From: Geothrix sp. 21YS21S-2
Lineage (GTDB): Bacteria; Acidobacteriota; Holophagae; Holophagales; Holophagaceae
DNA length: 64,000 nt
Direction of reading: 5' to 3'
Assembly: GCF_030846775.1 (NCBI RefSeq)
Contig: NZ_CP132910.1
Coordinates: 468,001 to 532,000 of the forward strand
Below the pieces are notes generated by a model that searched no databases, was not told the origin of the DNA, and saw only the letters and a list, made by a program, of their open reading frames with translations. This document shows, piece by piece, positions 35,530 to 44,324 of the stretch (position 1 is its first letter; each line of letters opens with the position of its first letter). Both the position numbers and the translations under genes were made by a program.

Positions 35530-35881
35530 TCTTGAGCTCCCCTGAAAAGTCCTCGCCGAATTCCCGCATCACGTCATCGTCTTCCTGGACAAGCCAGCGG
35601 ATGACCACGCGTGTTCCATCCGAGGCCGTGGCTTCCAGGATCTGGATGAGATTCATGAGGGCCTTGGCGCTGCTGGTGTTGAAATAGATGAGCTGGAAGT
35701 CCACCCGCAATTCCCGCCCATGGATGGATTCGCAGTGGGACGCCAGGGCCTTCAGGAGGGGGCCGAAAAACGAGGCCGCATCTTCCGGGTAGGCCTCCCC
35801 CCGCAGGGACAGGTGGTTTTCGGTGAAGCGGAAATCCACTTCCGGGGATCGCTCGCGGGCGGGAAGGTAGATGTTCTCCAT
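35501..35881 (-). CDS. siaC: SiaC-like (DUF1987) regulator of SiaD
   Basis: From the ATG at 35881 this is 126 residues, the same length as Pseudomonas SiaC. It shows the family core LIYFNTSSAKALMNLIQIL; Thr69 corresponds to the threonine that the kinase SiaB phosphorylates and SiaA dephosphorylates. The unphosphorylated form binds and activates SiaD. The preceding siaB ends 14 bases upstream and siaD overlaps downstream, so the order siaB-siaC-siaD is that of the known operon. The frame upstream of 35881 overlaps siaB and is not needed. Confidence 0.92.
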   Translation of the reverse strand: MENIYLPARERSPEVDFRFTENHLSLRGEAYPEDAASFFGPLLKALASHCESIHGRELRVDFQLIYFNTSSAKALMNLIQILEATASDGTRVVIRWLVQEDDDVMREFGEDFSGELKNVHFELIQI

Positions 35882-35895
35882 GGCGGGCTCCGGGT

Positions 35896-36486
35896 TCAGA
35901 TGAAAACTTTCATGCAATAGAAGGTGGTCTGGCCGTCGATGGCCAGGAAATCAAACTGGATCGGTTCACTGGCCCGGCGGGCTATCTCGATGAGGCCCAG
36001 GTTCGCCCCCTTGCTCCCGGGGCTGGCGGGGTCCATGATCCGCTCCCGGTAGTAGGCCTTGATGCCGGCCGGGTCCAGGCCCCGGAGGATCTCAAGGCGG
36101 GCCTGGAGCGGCTCGGCATCCTCGCGCCGCATGACATTGCCGCACACCACGAAAAAGCGGCCCTCTTCGGTTCCCACTGTGATCAGGCCTGAACGGAACT
36201 GCGGGCCTTCCCTTTCAGGGTCGCCGAGGATCTCGGCGGAGTACCTGATGATGTTCTGGGCCTGCTCCACGAAGACCGAGAAGACACGCTTGATCGTGGT
36301 GACGTTGGTCTCGTCGGCGGACATCTTCTTCTTCAGCGCGTCCCCGAGGGCGAACAGGATGGTTTCGGAGATGAAGCCGTTGAAGGAGAATAGGATTCCC
36401 TTCCGGGCGCTCTCGGTCTTCATGCGGAAGTGGTCGGATGCCAGCATGGGGGACGTCTCCAGGGAGTCGTTGGCGGGGGGGATCAT
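35896..36486 (-). CDS. siaB: SiaB-like threonine kinase (DUF6272)
   Basis: The 196-residue protein resembles SiaB, an ATPase of the HATPase fold that phosphorylates SiaC. Helix EQAQNIIRYSAE (74-85) carries the N-box Glu and Asn, and GANLGLIEIARRAS near 161-174 is the glycine lid. Core strands FVVCGNVM and FDFLAIDG fit the fold. It starts at the stop of the pseudokinase gene (ATGA overlap). A second start at 36444 (MLASDHF) would remove 14 N-terminal residues; both are possible. Confidence 0.9.
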   Translation of the reverse strand: MIPPANDSLETSPMLASDHFRMKTESARKGILFSFNGFISETILFALGDALKKKMSADETNVTTIKRVFSVFVEQAQNIIRYSAEILGDPEREGPQFRSGLITVGTEEGRFFVVCGNVMRREDAEPLQARLEILRGLDPAGIKAYYRERIMDPASPGSKGANLGLIEIARRASEPIQFDFLAIDGQTTFYCMKVFI

Positions 36487-38153
36487 GGTTTTACCTGGAC
36501 TTCCACCCAGTCCCGAACGGGTTTTCCGCCCCGGAGTGCCGGAAGGTACCGGCCCTTCAGGACGGTTTCCATGGCCGCCTGCGCGGCTTTCGAACCCGGT
36601 GCCGGGCCCGCCACGGGGGTGGCGCGCAGTGCGTGACCATCCTCGTGCACGAAGACCCTCAAGACTACGGGGACCTTGGGTTCTCCTTGGGGCCAGGGCA
36701 CGGGTGAAAGGCTTCTGACCTGGGCGGGCCGGTCCTGGGTGACGGCAACCGGGGAAGCGTTGGGCGCAACGTCCTTGATGGGCGCCGCGCCGGGCGCGGC
36801 CTTCGGGTTGGCAGGGAAGGGGCCGGTGGGCTCCAACCGGGAGACCGGGGCGGGTTCTTCCCGCCCCGGCATTGCGGATGCCTGCCGTGCCGGTTTTTCC
36901 GCCTGGAGGTGTTCAAGTTCCATCCCCAGCCGTCTCCGTTGTTCCGCATTGGTGGCGGTGGTCGCCGCGCGTTCGAGTCCTTCCTTCAACAGCAGGTGGG
37001 TCCGTTCCAGGGACGCGGCATCCGTACCCTTCTGGACCTGCAGTTGGTAGGTGCTTCTCAAGGAGGCGAGCTCCGTTTCCAGACCCTGCCTGGAACGTTC
37101 CATGTGCCTCAGAGTGAGGAAGCCCGCCACGGCTGCGCAGGCGGCCACCAGGATGCCCGCGACCGTGATGCCCGCATACGTCCTCTTCGGGCCGGACACC
37201 TGAAGCTGGTCCGGGGACCCGGAAGCTTCGACCCACCAGCTTTCATGAGTTCTCAGGGCCTCCAACTCCTTTTCGAGCTGGTCCTGCTGGCTCGTATAGT
37301 CCTGACGGAAAAGGGTGTGCATCAAGTGGGCCAGATTGAAAGTGGAAGGACCGTCCTCATCCTCGAAGACGATCTTCTCGAATGCCTTCAGTGCGCCTTC
37401 AAGCGTCTCGAACGGCATTCCGCCGCCAAGGAGGCGGGCCAGGCCATTCCGGACCGCCTCTGGAAGGGCCACAGGACCCTCGGGAGTCCAGGCCTGGGCT
37501 TGTCCAATGGCCTCTGCCGGCGAGACCCCCGCGGGCAGAGCTTCGAAGGTGATCAGCTCGTAAAGGAACGTTCCGAAACGCAGAGCCTCGTCGCGAAGGT
37601 CCCCCGTCACCGGTCCCCGGGGAAGGCCCGGCAGGGCGGAGCGGAGCCCGGGCTCTTCATCCGCAAGGCGGATGAGGGTCGGCATCCAAGCCAGGTCCGG
37701 CAGGAACAGGCTGCCTTCAAAATCCACCCGTACGGAATCCAGGCTGAGGGCGCCAACGCTCTGGCCCGCGCGCCAGAACTTCGCGCACACATGGGCAAGG
37801 GTCCAGGCGATGTGCAGGGAGAGTGCGAGATCCAGCGGGAAGGCTTCCTCCCGGCACTTTTCCTGGATGCGGCGGATGCTCCGGCTCATCCGGTGGTCCA
37901 GCTTCCAATGGGGGGCAGGGTTCGTTCCGAACTGGTGGCCCGTCCCACAGGATGGAGGAACGTCCTGAGAACGCTGGCTGGCCTCCAACGCCGAAGTCAC
38001 CTGGGGAAGCAGAAGCTCCGGCGCGAACCGACGCAGGAATATCGGGCGCGTCTCCCCTTCCGCATCCCGCTCCCAGGCCCGGCTGAGGGTGCCGAGGCCA
38101 TCCGTGACGAGCTCCTGGGCGACAAGGATCGGACCAAAGGTGCTGAAACCCAT
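36483..38153 (-). CDS. Pseudokinase membrane protein with TonB-like tail
   Basis: From the ATG at 38153 the protein has 556 residues. The first 300 look like a degenerate Ser/Thr kinase C-lobe (TLAHVCAKFWRAGQSVGALS, LDSVRVDFEGSLFLPDLAWM, DEALRFGTFLYELITFEALP) without a clear HRD or DFG motif. A transmembrane helix follows (TYAGITVAGILVAACAAVAG), then a coiled coil, a Pro-rich spacer and a C-terminal VVLRVFVHEDGHALRATPV ... AAMETVLKGRYLPALRGGKP resembling TonB_C energy-transfer domains. It sits between the PstS-like gene (1-base gap) and siaB (4-base overlap). It could carry a signal from the periplasm to SiaB; that is inference. Confidence 0.75.
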   Translation of the reverse strand: MGFSTFGPILVAQELVTDGLGTLSRAWERDAEGETRPIFLRRFAPELLLPQVTSALEASQRSQDVPPSCGTGHQFGTNPAPHWKLDHRMSRSIRRIQEKCREEAFPLDLALSLHIAWTLAHVCAKFWRAGQSVGALSLDSVRVDFEGSLFLPDLAWMPTLIRLADEEPGLRSALPGLPRGPVTGDLRDEALRFGTFLYELITFEALPAGVSPAEAIGQAQAWTPEGPVALPEAVRNGLARLLGGGMPFETLEGALKAFEKIVFEDEDGPSTFNLAHLMHTLFRQDYTSQQDQLEKELEALRTHESWWVEASGSPDQLQVSGPKRTYAGITVAGILVAACAAVAGFLTLRHMERSRQGLETELASLRSTYQLQVQKGTDAASLERTHLLLKEGLERAATTATNAEQRRRLGMELEHLQAEKPARQASAMPGREEPAPVSRLEPTGPFPANPKAAPGAAPIKDVAPNASPVAVTQDRPAQVRSLSPVPWPQGEPKVPVVLRVFVHEDGHALRATPVAGPAPGSKAAQAAMETVLKGRYLPALRGGKPVRDWVEVQVKP

Positions 38154-38154
38154 G

Positions 38155-39102
38155 TCAACGCTCCAGGCTGAGGAGCTGCTTCTCGAGCAGATCCCTGCCC
38201 ACGGGAACGGATCCATATTCCTGGACCAGGCGCTGCCCCTGGGGGCCGAGGATGAACTTCAGGAAGGCCAGCGGGGCCTCGGGCAGCGGTTTGCCGGGTT
38301 CCTTGTCCACGTAGATGTTGAGGCGCCGGGTCAAGGGATAGCGGCCGTTGAGGATGTTCTCCGTGGAGGGCATGTAGTACATCCCTGAGCAAGCGAAGAC
38401 GGGGAGCATCTTCACGTCCGAACTGGCGTAGTTGGCGGGGCCGTAGCCGATGCCCGCGGGGTCCTTGCTGACGGCCTCCTCGATGCCCCACTGGTCACGC
38501 GCCTGGTAGCCGGCCCGAATAATTCCGCCCTTGCCCAGCACCTTCTCGTCGAAGAAGACGCGTGACCCGCTCTTCTCATCGCGACCGTAGACGTGGATTG
38601 GACGTTTTCGCCAACGGCCGCCCGCTCCAAGTTCTCCCCACAGCCCCAGGGGCCTGTCCCAGCCGGAAAGCCGGGTTGTGGAGTAGATGGCGTCGAGCTG
38701 TCCGAGGGCGATCCTGCGCACGGGATTGCCCCTGTGGACGTAGATGGCGAGGGCGTCCATCGCCACCACCAGCCGGGTGACGGGGAAGCCCCGGCGGGAC
38801 TGGAAAGCCGCCTGTTCTTCAGGGTTCATTTCCCGGCTCATATGGCCCAGACGCACCTCGCCTGCCGTCAAGGCGGGAGGGGCCGTATTGGAACCGGGGC
38901 TCTCGATCTTGATTTCAACCTTGGGGTTCTGTTTCTGGAATTCGGAGATCCACAAGCGAATGAGGGGGTCCATGGAATCCGAGCCCTTCATCGAGAAGTG
39001 GCCTTCGATGGCGGATTTTTCTGGCTGTACGTCGCCCGCCGCGAAGGCGAATGCCGTTACGCCAAGACTCAGGAATGCCAGGGCCACCATACGTTTCAAC
39101 AT
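38155..39102 (-). CDS. PstS-like periplasmic phosphate-binding protein
   Basis: The 315-residue protein has a signal peptide (MLKRMVALAFLSLGVTAFAF AA) and the type II periplasmic binding fold of PstS: GSDSMDPLIRLW with the phosphate loop near residue 40, APPALTAGEVRLGHMSREM, then RDEKSGSRVFF and GIGYGPANYA. Such proteins bind phosphate in the periplasm. No pstCAB transporter genes are here; instead the pseudokinase and siaBCD genes follow in one operon, pointing to a sensory rather than transport role. A strong AGGAGG precedes the start. Confidence 0.9.
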   Translation of the reverse strand: MLKRMVALAFLSLGVTAFAFAAGDVQPEKSAIEGHFSMKGSDSMDPLIRLWISEFQKQNPKVEIKIESPGSNTAPPALTAGEVRLGHMSREMNPEEQAAFQSRRGFPVTRLVVAMDALAIYVHRGNPVRRIALGQLDAIYSTTRLSGWDRPLGLWGELGAGGRWRKRPIHVYGRDEKSGSRVFFDEKVLGKGGIIRAGYQARDQWGIEEAVSKDPAGIGYGPANYASSDVKMLPVFACSGMYYMPSTENILNGRYPLTRRLNIYVDKEPGKPLPEAPLAFLKFILGPQGQRLVQEYGSVPVGRDLLEKQLLSLER

Positions 39103-39236
39103 TTGAAGACCTCCTGATACAGATTTTCCTATCGCTCCGTAACCGCAGCGTTAAGAGCACACTACATTTCGCATCCCATCCGGCCTTCCTGGGCCCCCAG
39201 CCCGCCCAGGCGTGAATGCTGAGGGCTTTCGGGCGA

Positions 39237-41924
39237 TCAGATGGCTCTTCCCAGACCTACCACCCGCATCATCTCATCCAAGATCTGATCCGCCCGATAG
39301 CTCCCTGCCGTGGCCAAGGCCCGGTTCCGGAACGCTTCCCGTTCGGCGGGAGGCAGCTTCATGTAGGCGGACGCGCGTTGGCCCATGTCCATGGCGTCCT
39401 CGCACACCAGGCCGTTGACCCCCTCTTGGATCAGGTCCGCAGGCCCTTTGACCGGGTAGCACGCCACCGGCAGGCCGCAGCTCAGCGCCTCCAGGACCGC
39501 GCAGCCGAAGGTGTCGAAGCGTGACGGGAAGAGCAGCAGGGAACTGGCCCGGAACCAGCCCGCGAGGGTCGCGCGGTCCACCCAGCCTGGGAAGTAGGCT
39601 TCCGGAGCCAGGCCCCTGAGCTTGCCTTCGGCAGGCCCGCGGCCCGCAATCACCAACTGGGCTGTGGGGATTTCCCGCTGGATGAGCCGCCAGGCATCAA
39701 CGACTTCAAGGACACCCTTCTCCTCGGAAAGGCGCCCCACGTAGAGAAGGATCGGGCGGTCCGGGTCGATCTCGGGCGGCAACGCTGGATCCTCCCCGGC
39801 CTCCGGCACATACTCCGGAGCCGCCCAGTGGGCGGTGAGGTGGAGGCGGTCGCGGGGGATCTCCATGGCTGGGCCGGCCAGCCATTCGACATGTTGCCGG
39901 TTCAGGACGAACAGTCCCTCCCATTGGCGATAGAACCACCGGAGGAGGCGCCGGGCCCGGTCCAGGCCCTGCTGGTCCAGTTCGGAGTTGTGCACCAGGA
40001 ATTCCAGCCAATCGGTGTGCATGAAGAAGTGGGCAGGGAGCCTCAGGGCGTGCTTGAGGAAGAGCCCCACCCAGCCCATGACGCCTTCGGTGGAGACGAT
40101 CAGCCGGTCGTAACCCTCGGCTTCCACCAGGCGCAGCACCTCCAGGAGATCCGGAATGCGGATGGGCTGATCTCCGAAACCCGGCAACGTGAAGGACTCC
40201 AGGGGGCGCACGACCCGCAGGTGGGTTTCGGACGTCTGCTCCCCATGGCAGATGAGGAAGTCCACCGGCAGATCCCTGCGCCGCACTTCGGCCAGTACGG
40301 ACTGAAGGGCGCTGGAGACGCCGTTGCCGTCGAAGAAGGTATCGGTCAGCCACAGCACCCGCCGGGGATGCCCGGTTCCCCCGATACCGGCGGCAAGGCG
40401 GTTCATCAGCTCGCGGCCGCCGTGCAGGTGGTGGGCTGCGATCCCGGAGGCTCCGGCCAGCATGGTCGTCATGAGGCTCGGGAACGTCAGGTCGTCCAGG
40501 ACCGCCGACACTTGCACGGCGCTCATGGAACGCGGCTCCTTGGGACGCTCGTTGCCCAGGATGGCGCGGAAGTGGCTGGGGACCTCCAGGTGGGCGATCC
40601 AGTCATCAAGGCGCAGCGGGCGGCCGCCCTCCTCCGCGGCCCACCGCGCCGCGATCGGTCCGAGCCCCTTGCGGGCCCTGTGGAGGGTGAGCTTCATCAT
40701 CCCGCTGAAAAGGTCGGAAAGGGCCTCGCGGAGGGTTCCGGGCAAGTCCTCGGGGCGTTTCCGCGCCACTTTCGAGATGTGCTCGAGGTGTTTCAGGAAG
40801 GGCTTGTAGTCCTCCTTCACGGTCAGCTTGAGCATGACGCCCGGCTTCTCTCCCTGCAGGCTGGCGTGCCAGGCCTTGAGGAAGCGCATGGTGTAGGCGT
40901 GCCGGCGCAGCTCGGCCAGCCCGTTGGCCACGACCAGGCACCCGAACTTGTCGGAGGCCTCGCCCTTGTGGAGCAGGATCCGGAGCAGGCCGGGATCCTC
41001 GAATTCCACGGCCGCCTGGGAGAGGAAATCAAGCACGGCACCCGTGAGGTTCTCCTGTTCCACCGCCCGGCCAAAGGGCCCCATGCGCTTGGCGCGGAGG
41101 GCTTCCAGGGCAAGCCGCGAAGGGGGTTCCCCGGCTTCCAGGCGTTCGGCGAGGTCAGGCACCTGCAACCAAGTGCCCGTCAGGCCCGCGAAGACGCCGA
41201 AGTGGTCGTCCGACCCTCCGGAGATGGCCTTCTTCCAGGGGTCGGCGCAGAATTCGAAGGGGTCCAGGCCGTGTTTGCGGGCATACCCGTTCAGCTTCTC
41301 GGGATCCATGGCCGAGACCCATTCCCAGGCCAGGAGGTTCTGCCAGGGGTCCCGCTGGCCGTTGAAGACCTCGAAGCGCTCGAACAACAGGGAGAACTTC
41401 TCGAAGACGTCCAGGTGGGGCTGGCGGTCGCGGGTGTAGAAGTAGAGCGGATGGGGCTGAATGACCGGCAGGTCGTGCTTCCGGCAGTACCGTAGGAAGG
41501 CGTAGATGTCCCGGCGTCTGCTTTCCAGCTCGTGTTCCTGTTCAGGGGTGAACCCGTAGACCAGGACGTGGATGGCGAGGTCGTATTCCGGAAACTGGCA
41601 GGTCCACTCCGCGGCGCTCAGGACGTCCTTGCCCTGTTCCGCCAGCTCCCAGCAGGACCGGGCATTGTTGTGGTTGGTGACGGTCCAGGCCGTGGCGCCC
41701 CGCTTGCGGAGGAGCTTGTGCAGCCGGCGCGGCTCCACCCAGGACTCGGGCAGGCGCAGGATCCGCCCCCACAGCTCGTCCGGCATATCGGAGTGCTTGT
41801 CGTGGCAGTGGAGGTCGATGCGCAGGGCCTCCCCATCGGGACCGCTGGCGTCAAGGCGTCCCGTCAACCTCTGCAGCAGGCCGGCGCGGAAGGAGGGGTC
41901 AGGGAGGAAGGTGGGTTCCGACAC
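39237..41924 (-). CDS. PHP-domain / GT4 glycosyltransferase fusion protein
   Basis: The 895-residue protein joins a PHP-type metal phosphoesterase-like N-terminal half (IDLHCHDKHSDMP near 36-48, TVTNHNNA, HVLVYGF, QPHPLYFY, GGSDDHFGVFAG) to a C-terminal GT-B glycosyltransferase of the GT4 type (ILLYVGRLSEEKGVLEVVDA, LVIAGRGPAEGK, LLLFPSRFDTFGCAVLEALS, the E-x7-E motif). The GT4 half is best related to enzymes that build phospho- and glycolipids. A middle segment of about 200 helical residues links them. The glycosidase-like gene follows upstream. The combined activity is not known. Confidence 0.88.
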   Translation of the reverse strand: MSEPTFLPDPSFRAGLLQRLTGRLDASGPDGEALRIDLHCHDKHSDMPDELWGRILRLPESWVEPRRLHKLLRKRGATAWTVTNHNNARSCWELAEQGKDVLSAAEWTCQFPEYDLAIHVLVYGFTPEQEHELESRRRDIYAFLRYCRKHDLPVIQPHPLYFYTRDRQPHLDVFEKFSLLFERFEVFNGQRDPWQNLLAWEWVSAMDPEKLNGYARKHGLDPFEFCADPWKKAISGGSDDHFGVFAGLTGTWLQVPDLAERLEAGEPPSRLALEALRAKRMGPFGRAVEQENLTGAVLDFLSQAAVEFEDPGLLRILLHKGEASDKFGCLVVANGLAELRRHAYTMRFLKAWHASLQGEKPGVMLKLTVKEDYKPFLKHLEHISKVARKRPEDLPGTLREALSDLFSGMMKLTLHRARKGLGPIAARWAAEEGGRPLRLDDWIAHLEVPSHFRAILGNERPKEPRSMSAVQVSAVLDDLTFPSLMTTMLAGASGIAAHHLHGGRELMNRLAAGIGGTGHPRRVLWLTDTFFDGNGVSSALQSVLAEVRRRDLPVDFLICHGEQTSETHLRVVRPLESFTLPGFGDQPIRIPDLLEVLRLVEAEGYDRLIVSTEGVMGWVGLFLKHALRLPAHFFMHTDWLEFLVHNSELDQQGLDRARRLLRWFYRQWEGLFVLNRQHVEWLAGPAMEIPRDRLHLTAHWAAPEYVPEAGEDPALPPEIDPDRPILLYVGRLSEEKGVLEVVDAWRLIQREIPTAQLVIAGRGPAEGKLRGLAPEAYFPGWVDRATLAGWFRASSLLLFPSRFDTFGCAVLEALSCGLPVACYPVKGPADLIQEGVNGLVCEDAMDMGQRASAYMKLPPAEREAFRNRALATAGSYRADQILDEMMRVVGLGRAI

Positions 41925-41983
41925 GCCACCAGCATCCCGGGCGGATGCTTCCTGGCGGTGGTTGGTGAGTAACGTTTGGGTTA

Positions 41984-44320
41984 CTAATGAAGTTCCAGAC
42001 GGCCCGAGTCCTGCAGGCTCAGAGCCGGGGTCCCCCAGGGGCTCTCGGTGGTTTCGATCCCGTTATCCGGCCGCAAACTTCCGGGAATCACGAGGACCAG
42101 GGGCCAGCCTGTTCGGAGCCCCTTCCGGTCCAGGTTCCAGGCCAGTTCGTAGGCACCCGGGCCCGTGGGCTTCAGCTCGAAGGTCAGCCGGCCCGCGGGA
42201 GTCGGGGCGTCCGTAAGGCCCAGGGGACCGTTGGCCCACCAGGTTCCGGGTGCGTTGGGCAAAAGGAGGATCCGCTCCCCCTGGTCCCGAACCAGGGCCA
42301 ACCGGATCAGCGACAGTACCTCGGCGCAGGCCCACCCGTGGTCGCCGTCCCCCATGCAGCCGCCCCCGGTGCGGGGATGGCTGGCCTCGGGCCACGTGCA
42401 GGTGGGTGTGGCGTGGGCACGGACTCCGGCCAGCAGGTCCAGCCAGCGCCCATCGCCCAGGCACTGCAGGGCCCGGGCCAGTTGCACTGTCAGGTAGGCA
42501 TTGCCTCCGGTATGGATGATGGGCTGGTAGAAGAAACCATCCCTGGCCCAGTTCTCGACCAGGAAGTCCACGTTGCCCTTGGCCCAGACAGCCTGCCCGA
42601 GGTCGAGGTCCAGGGGGCTGAGGGCCGCGAGGGTCCCGATACAGGCGGCGTCCGGGTGGCGGTAGGGGGAGGAGGGCAGGAGACCGGCCTCGCGAAGCGT
42701 GAGCCTTTCAATGTGGACCTGCAAACCGTCTCGGTAGGCGGCCGATTCGGTGGCCAGCCATTCTGCCAGCCGCCTGGCCGCGGCGGGGGCCGCGGGCCAG
42801 CGCTCCAGGGCAAGCCGGAACCGGTCCAGTCCTGCAAGGCTCCAGAAGTTGTCCCAGAGGTAGTGGTCATTGGGACCGAAGTGTTCGGCGGAGAGCCCGG
42901 CGGGGAGCAGGCCCGTCGCCGCGGGGTCCGGGTCCTTCCGGCGCGTCCTGGCGATCCAGCGTGCGCAGCGCTCCAGCTTCCGCCAATTCCGGGCGAGGAA
43001 GTCGCCATCGCCGGTCATCAGGACGTGGGTGGACCAGGTGAAGAGCGTTTCGCCCGAACCATCCCATTCGCCCGAGTGGGAGCGGAAATCGCCCGCCCAG
43101 GTCTGGGTCTTCAGCCAGGCCCGTTCCTTGTCCGCGACCGCCCCGTGCAGGCCCCAGAGATCATGGGCAAAGGCGAGGAAGGCGCTGTCCCGGAGCCAGT
43201 GGTGATTGTAGAAAAAGGCCCCCGGAGCGAAGTGGCTGCCGTTGTCGAAGGCCGGCAGGCGGTGCGTTAGGGTCGAGACCAGGGTCTGGATGCCCGGATC
43301 CGCCACGCGAAACCCCAGAGGCGTGGCACGCCCGGCCCAGGCCTGACTTTCCGCATCGGCCGCCGCCTGCAGTCCCTCCGTGTCCAGGCTGCCCCAACGC
43401 AGCCGGCCGTCGTCTGCGTGCACCAGGACGAAGGAGGACAGGTCCCAGGCCTGGCCGGATTCGAGCCGCACGTTCCACCGGGCGGCTCCCCCCAGCCATC
43501 CGTGCCTGCTCCGACCTCGGGTCATGGGCTCGGGAGGCGTTGCGTCCAGAAGCGGGTCGGTCCGGTCCCGGCCGAAGTGAACGGCGTCGGGTTCCCGGTC
43601 CACCATCAGCGCGGCCTGGCGATTGACGCTCCAGAACCTCCGCTTCATGCGGCTTCGGAAGACGGGGCCAAGGGTCAGGGCATTGTAGGGGCGCAGGCCG
43701 AGCATGAAGGTCAGGTCCGGCGGTCCCGGCCCCGCCCAGGCAAGATGGTGGGTCCAGTGGACCCAGTCCTGCCCCCCATGCCGGAAGGCCATGGCTTCCG
43801 AACTCCAGTCAAGCCCCTCCTCCACCTTGAACCGGGTGACGACCCGATTCTGCCAGCCTTCCCGGAGCTCCTGGGCCACCTGCGACGTTTCCAGGCGCGA
43901 AGGGATCCAGGTTCGACCGCCGACGGCCAGGGCCGGCATCCAGGACGGGGCGAAAGCTTTCGACGTGAGCATGCCGCAGGGATCCACCATGGCCTTCCAT
44001 GGCGCGCCGCGAAGGGCCAGAGCCGTCCAGTTCCGGTTCGTGAGGTTCACGGTGAGTACGTTCACCCCGGTCGGGATGAAGGCAGGCGACTCGCGGCGCA
44101 ACTGCTGCTCGGCCCACCAGGGCAGGGCCCACCCGGCATGGCCTTGGAATCCGAAGGTGTTGGTGATTCCCGTCAGAGCGAAGCTGAGGCCCTGGTCAAT
44201 CAATTCAGGGGGGAAGAACACGGGCGACGGGCGCCCCTGGTTGCTCAGGGCCCGCAGGAAGGGGCTCCAGTGCCCTTTCCCCATCAATCTGAGCAGGAGG
44301 GTGATAATGCGGCGCCACAT
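41984..44320 (-). CDS. Six-hairpin glycosidase-like protein
   Basis: The 778-residue protein has an N-terminal beta-sandwich-like part and a C-terminal (alpha/alpha)6 region: NHHWLRDSAFLAFAHDLWGL, WAGDFRSHSGEWDGSGETLF, LWDNFWSLAGLDRFRLALER and HTGGNAYLTVQLARALQCLG. The pattern fits amylo-alpha-1,6-glucosidase, GH15 or GH63-like six-hairpin enzymes. No signal peptide is seen, only a weak basic-hydrophobic start, so it is probably cytoplasmic. It lies 59 bases upstream of the PHP-glycosyltransferase gene on the same strand, which hints at joint work on a glucan or trehalose-like sugar. Exact activity unknown. Confidence 0.75.
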   Translation of the reverse strand: MWRRIITLLLRLMGKGHWSPFLRALSNQGRPSPVFFPPELIDQGLSFALTGITNTFGFQGHAGWALPWWAEQQLRRESPAFIPTGVNVLTVNLTNRNWTALALRGAPWKAMVDPCGMLTSKAFAPSWMPALAVGGRTWIPSRLETSQVAQELREGWQNRVVTRFKVEEGLDWSSEAMAFRHGGQDWVHWTHHLAWAGPGPPDLTFMLGLRPYNALTLGPVFRSRMKRRFWSVNRQAALMVDREPDAVHFGRDRTDPLLDATPPEPMTRGRSRHGWLGGAARWNVRLESGQAWDLSSFVLVHADDGRLRWGSLDTEGLQAAADAESQAWAGRATPLGFRVADPGIQTLVSTLTHRLPAFDNGSHFAPGAFFYNHHWLRDSAFLAFAHDLWGLHGAVADKERAWLKTQTWAGDFRSHSGEWDGSGETLFTWSTHVLMTGDGDFLARNWRKLERCARWIARTRRKDPDPAATGLLPAGLSAEHFGPNDHYLWDNFWSLAGLDRFRLALERWPAAPAAARRLAEWLATESAAYRDGLQVHIERLTLREAGLLPSSPYRHPDAACIGTLAALSPLDLDLGQAVWAKGNVDFLVENWARDGFFYQPIIHTGGNAYLTVQLARALQCLGDGRWLDLLAGVRAHATPTCTWPEASHPRTGGGCMGDGDHGWACAEVLSLIRLALVRDQGERILLLPNAPGTWWANGPLGLTDAPTPAGRLTFELKPTGPGAYELAWNLDRKGLRTGWPLVLVIPGSLRPDNGIETTESPWGTPALSLQDSGRLELH

Positions 44321-44324
44321 CCTT

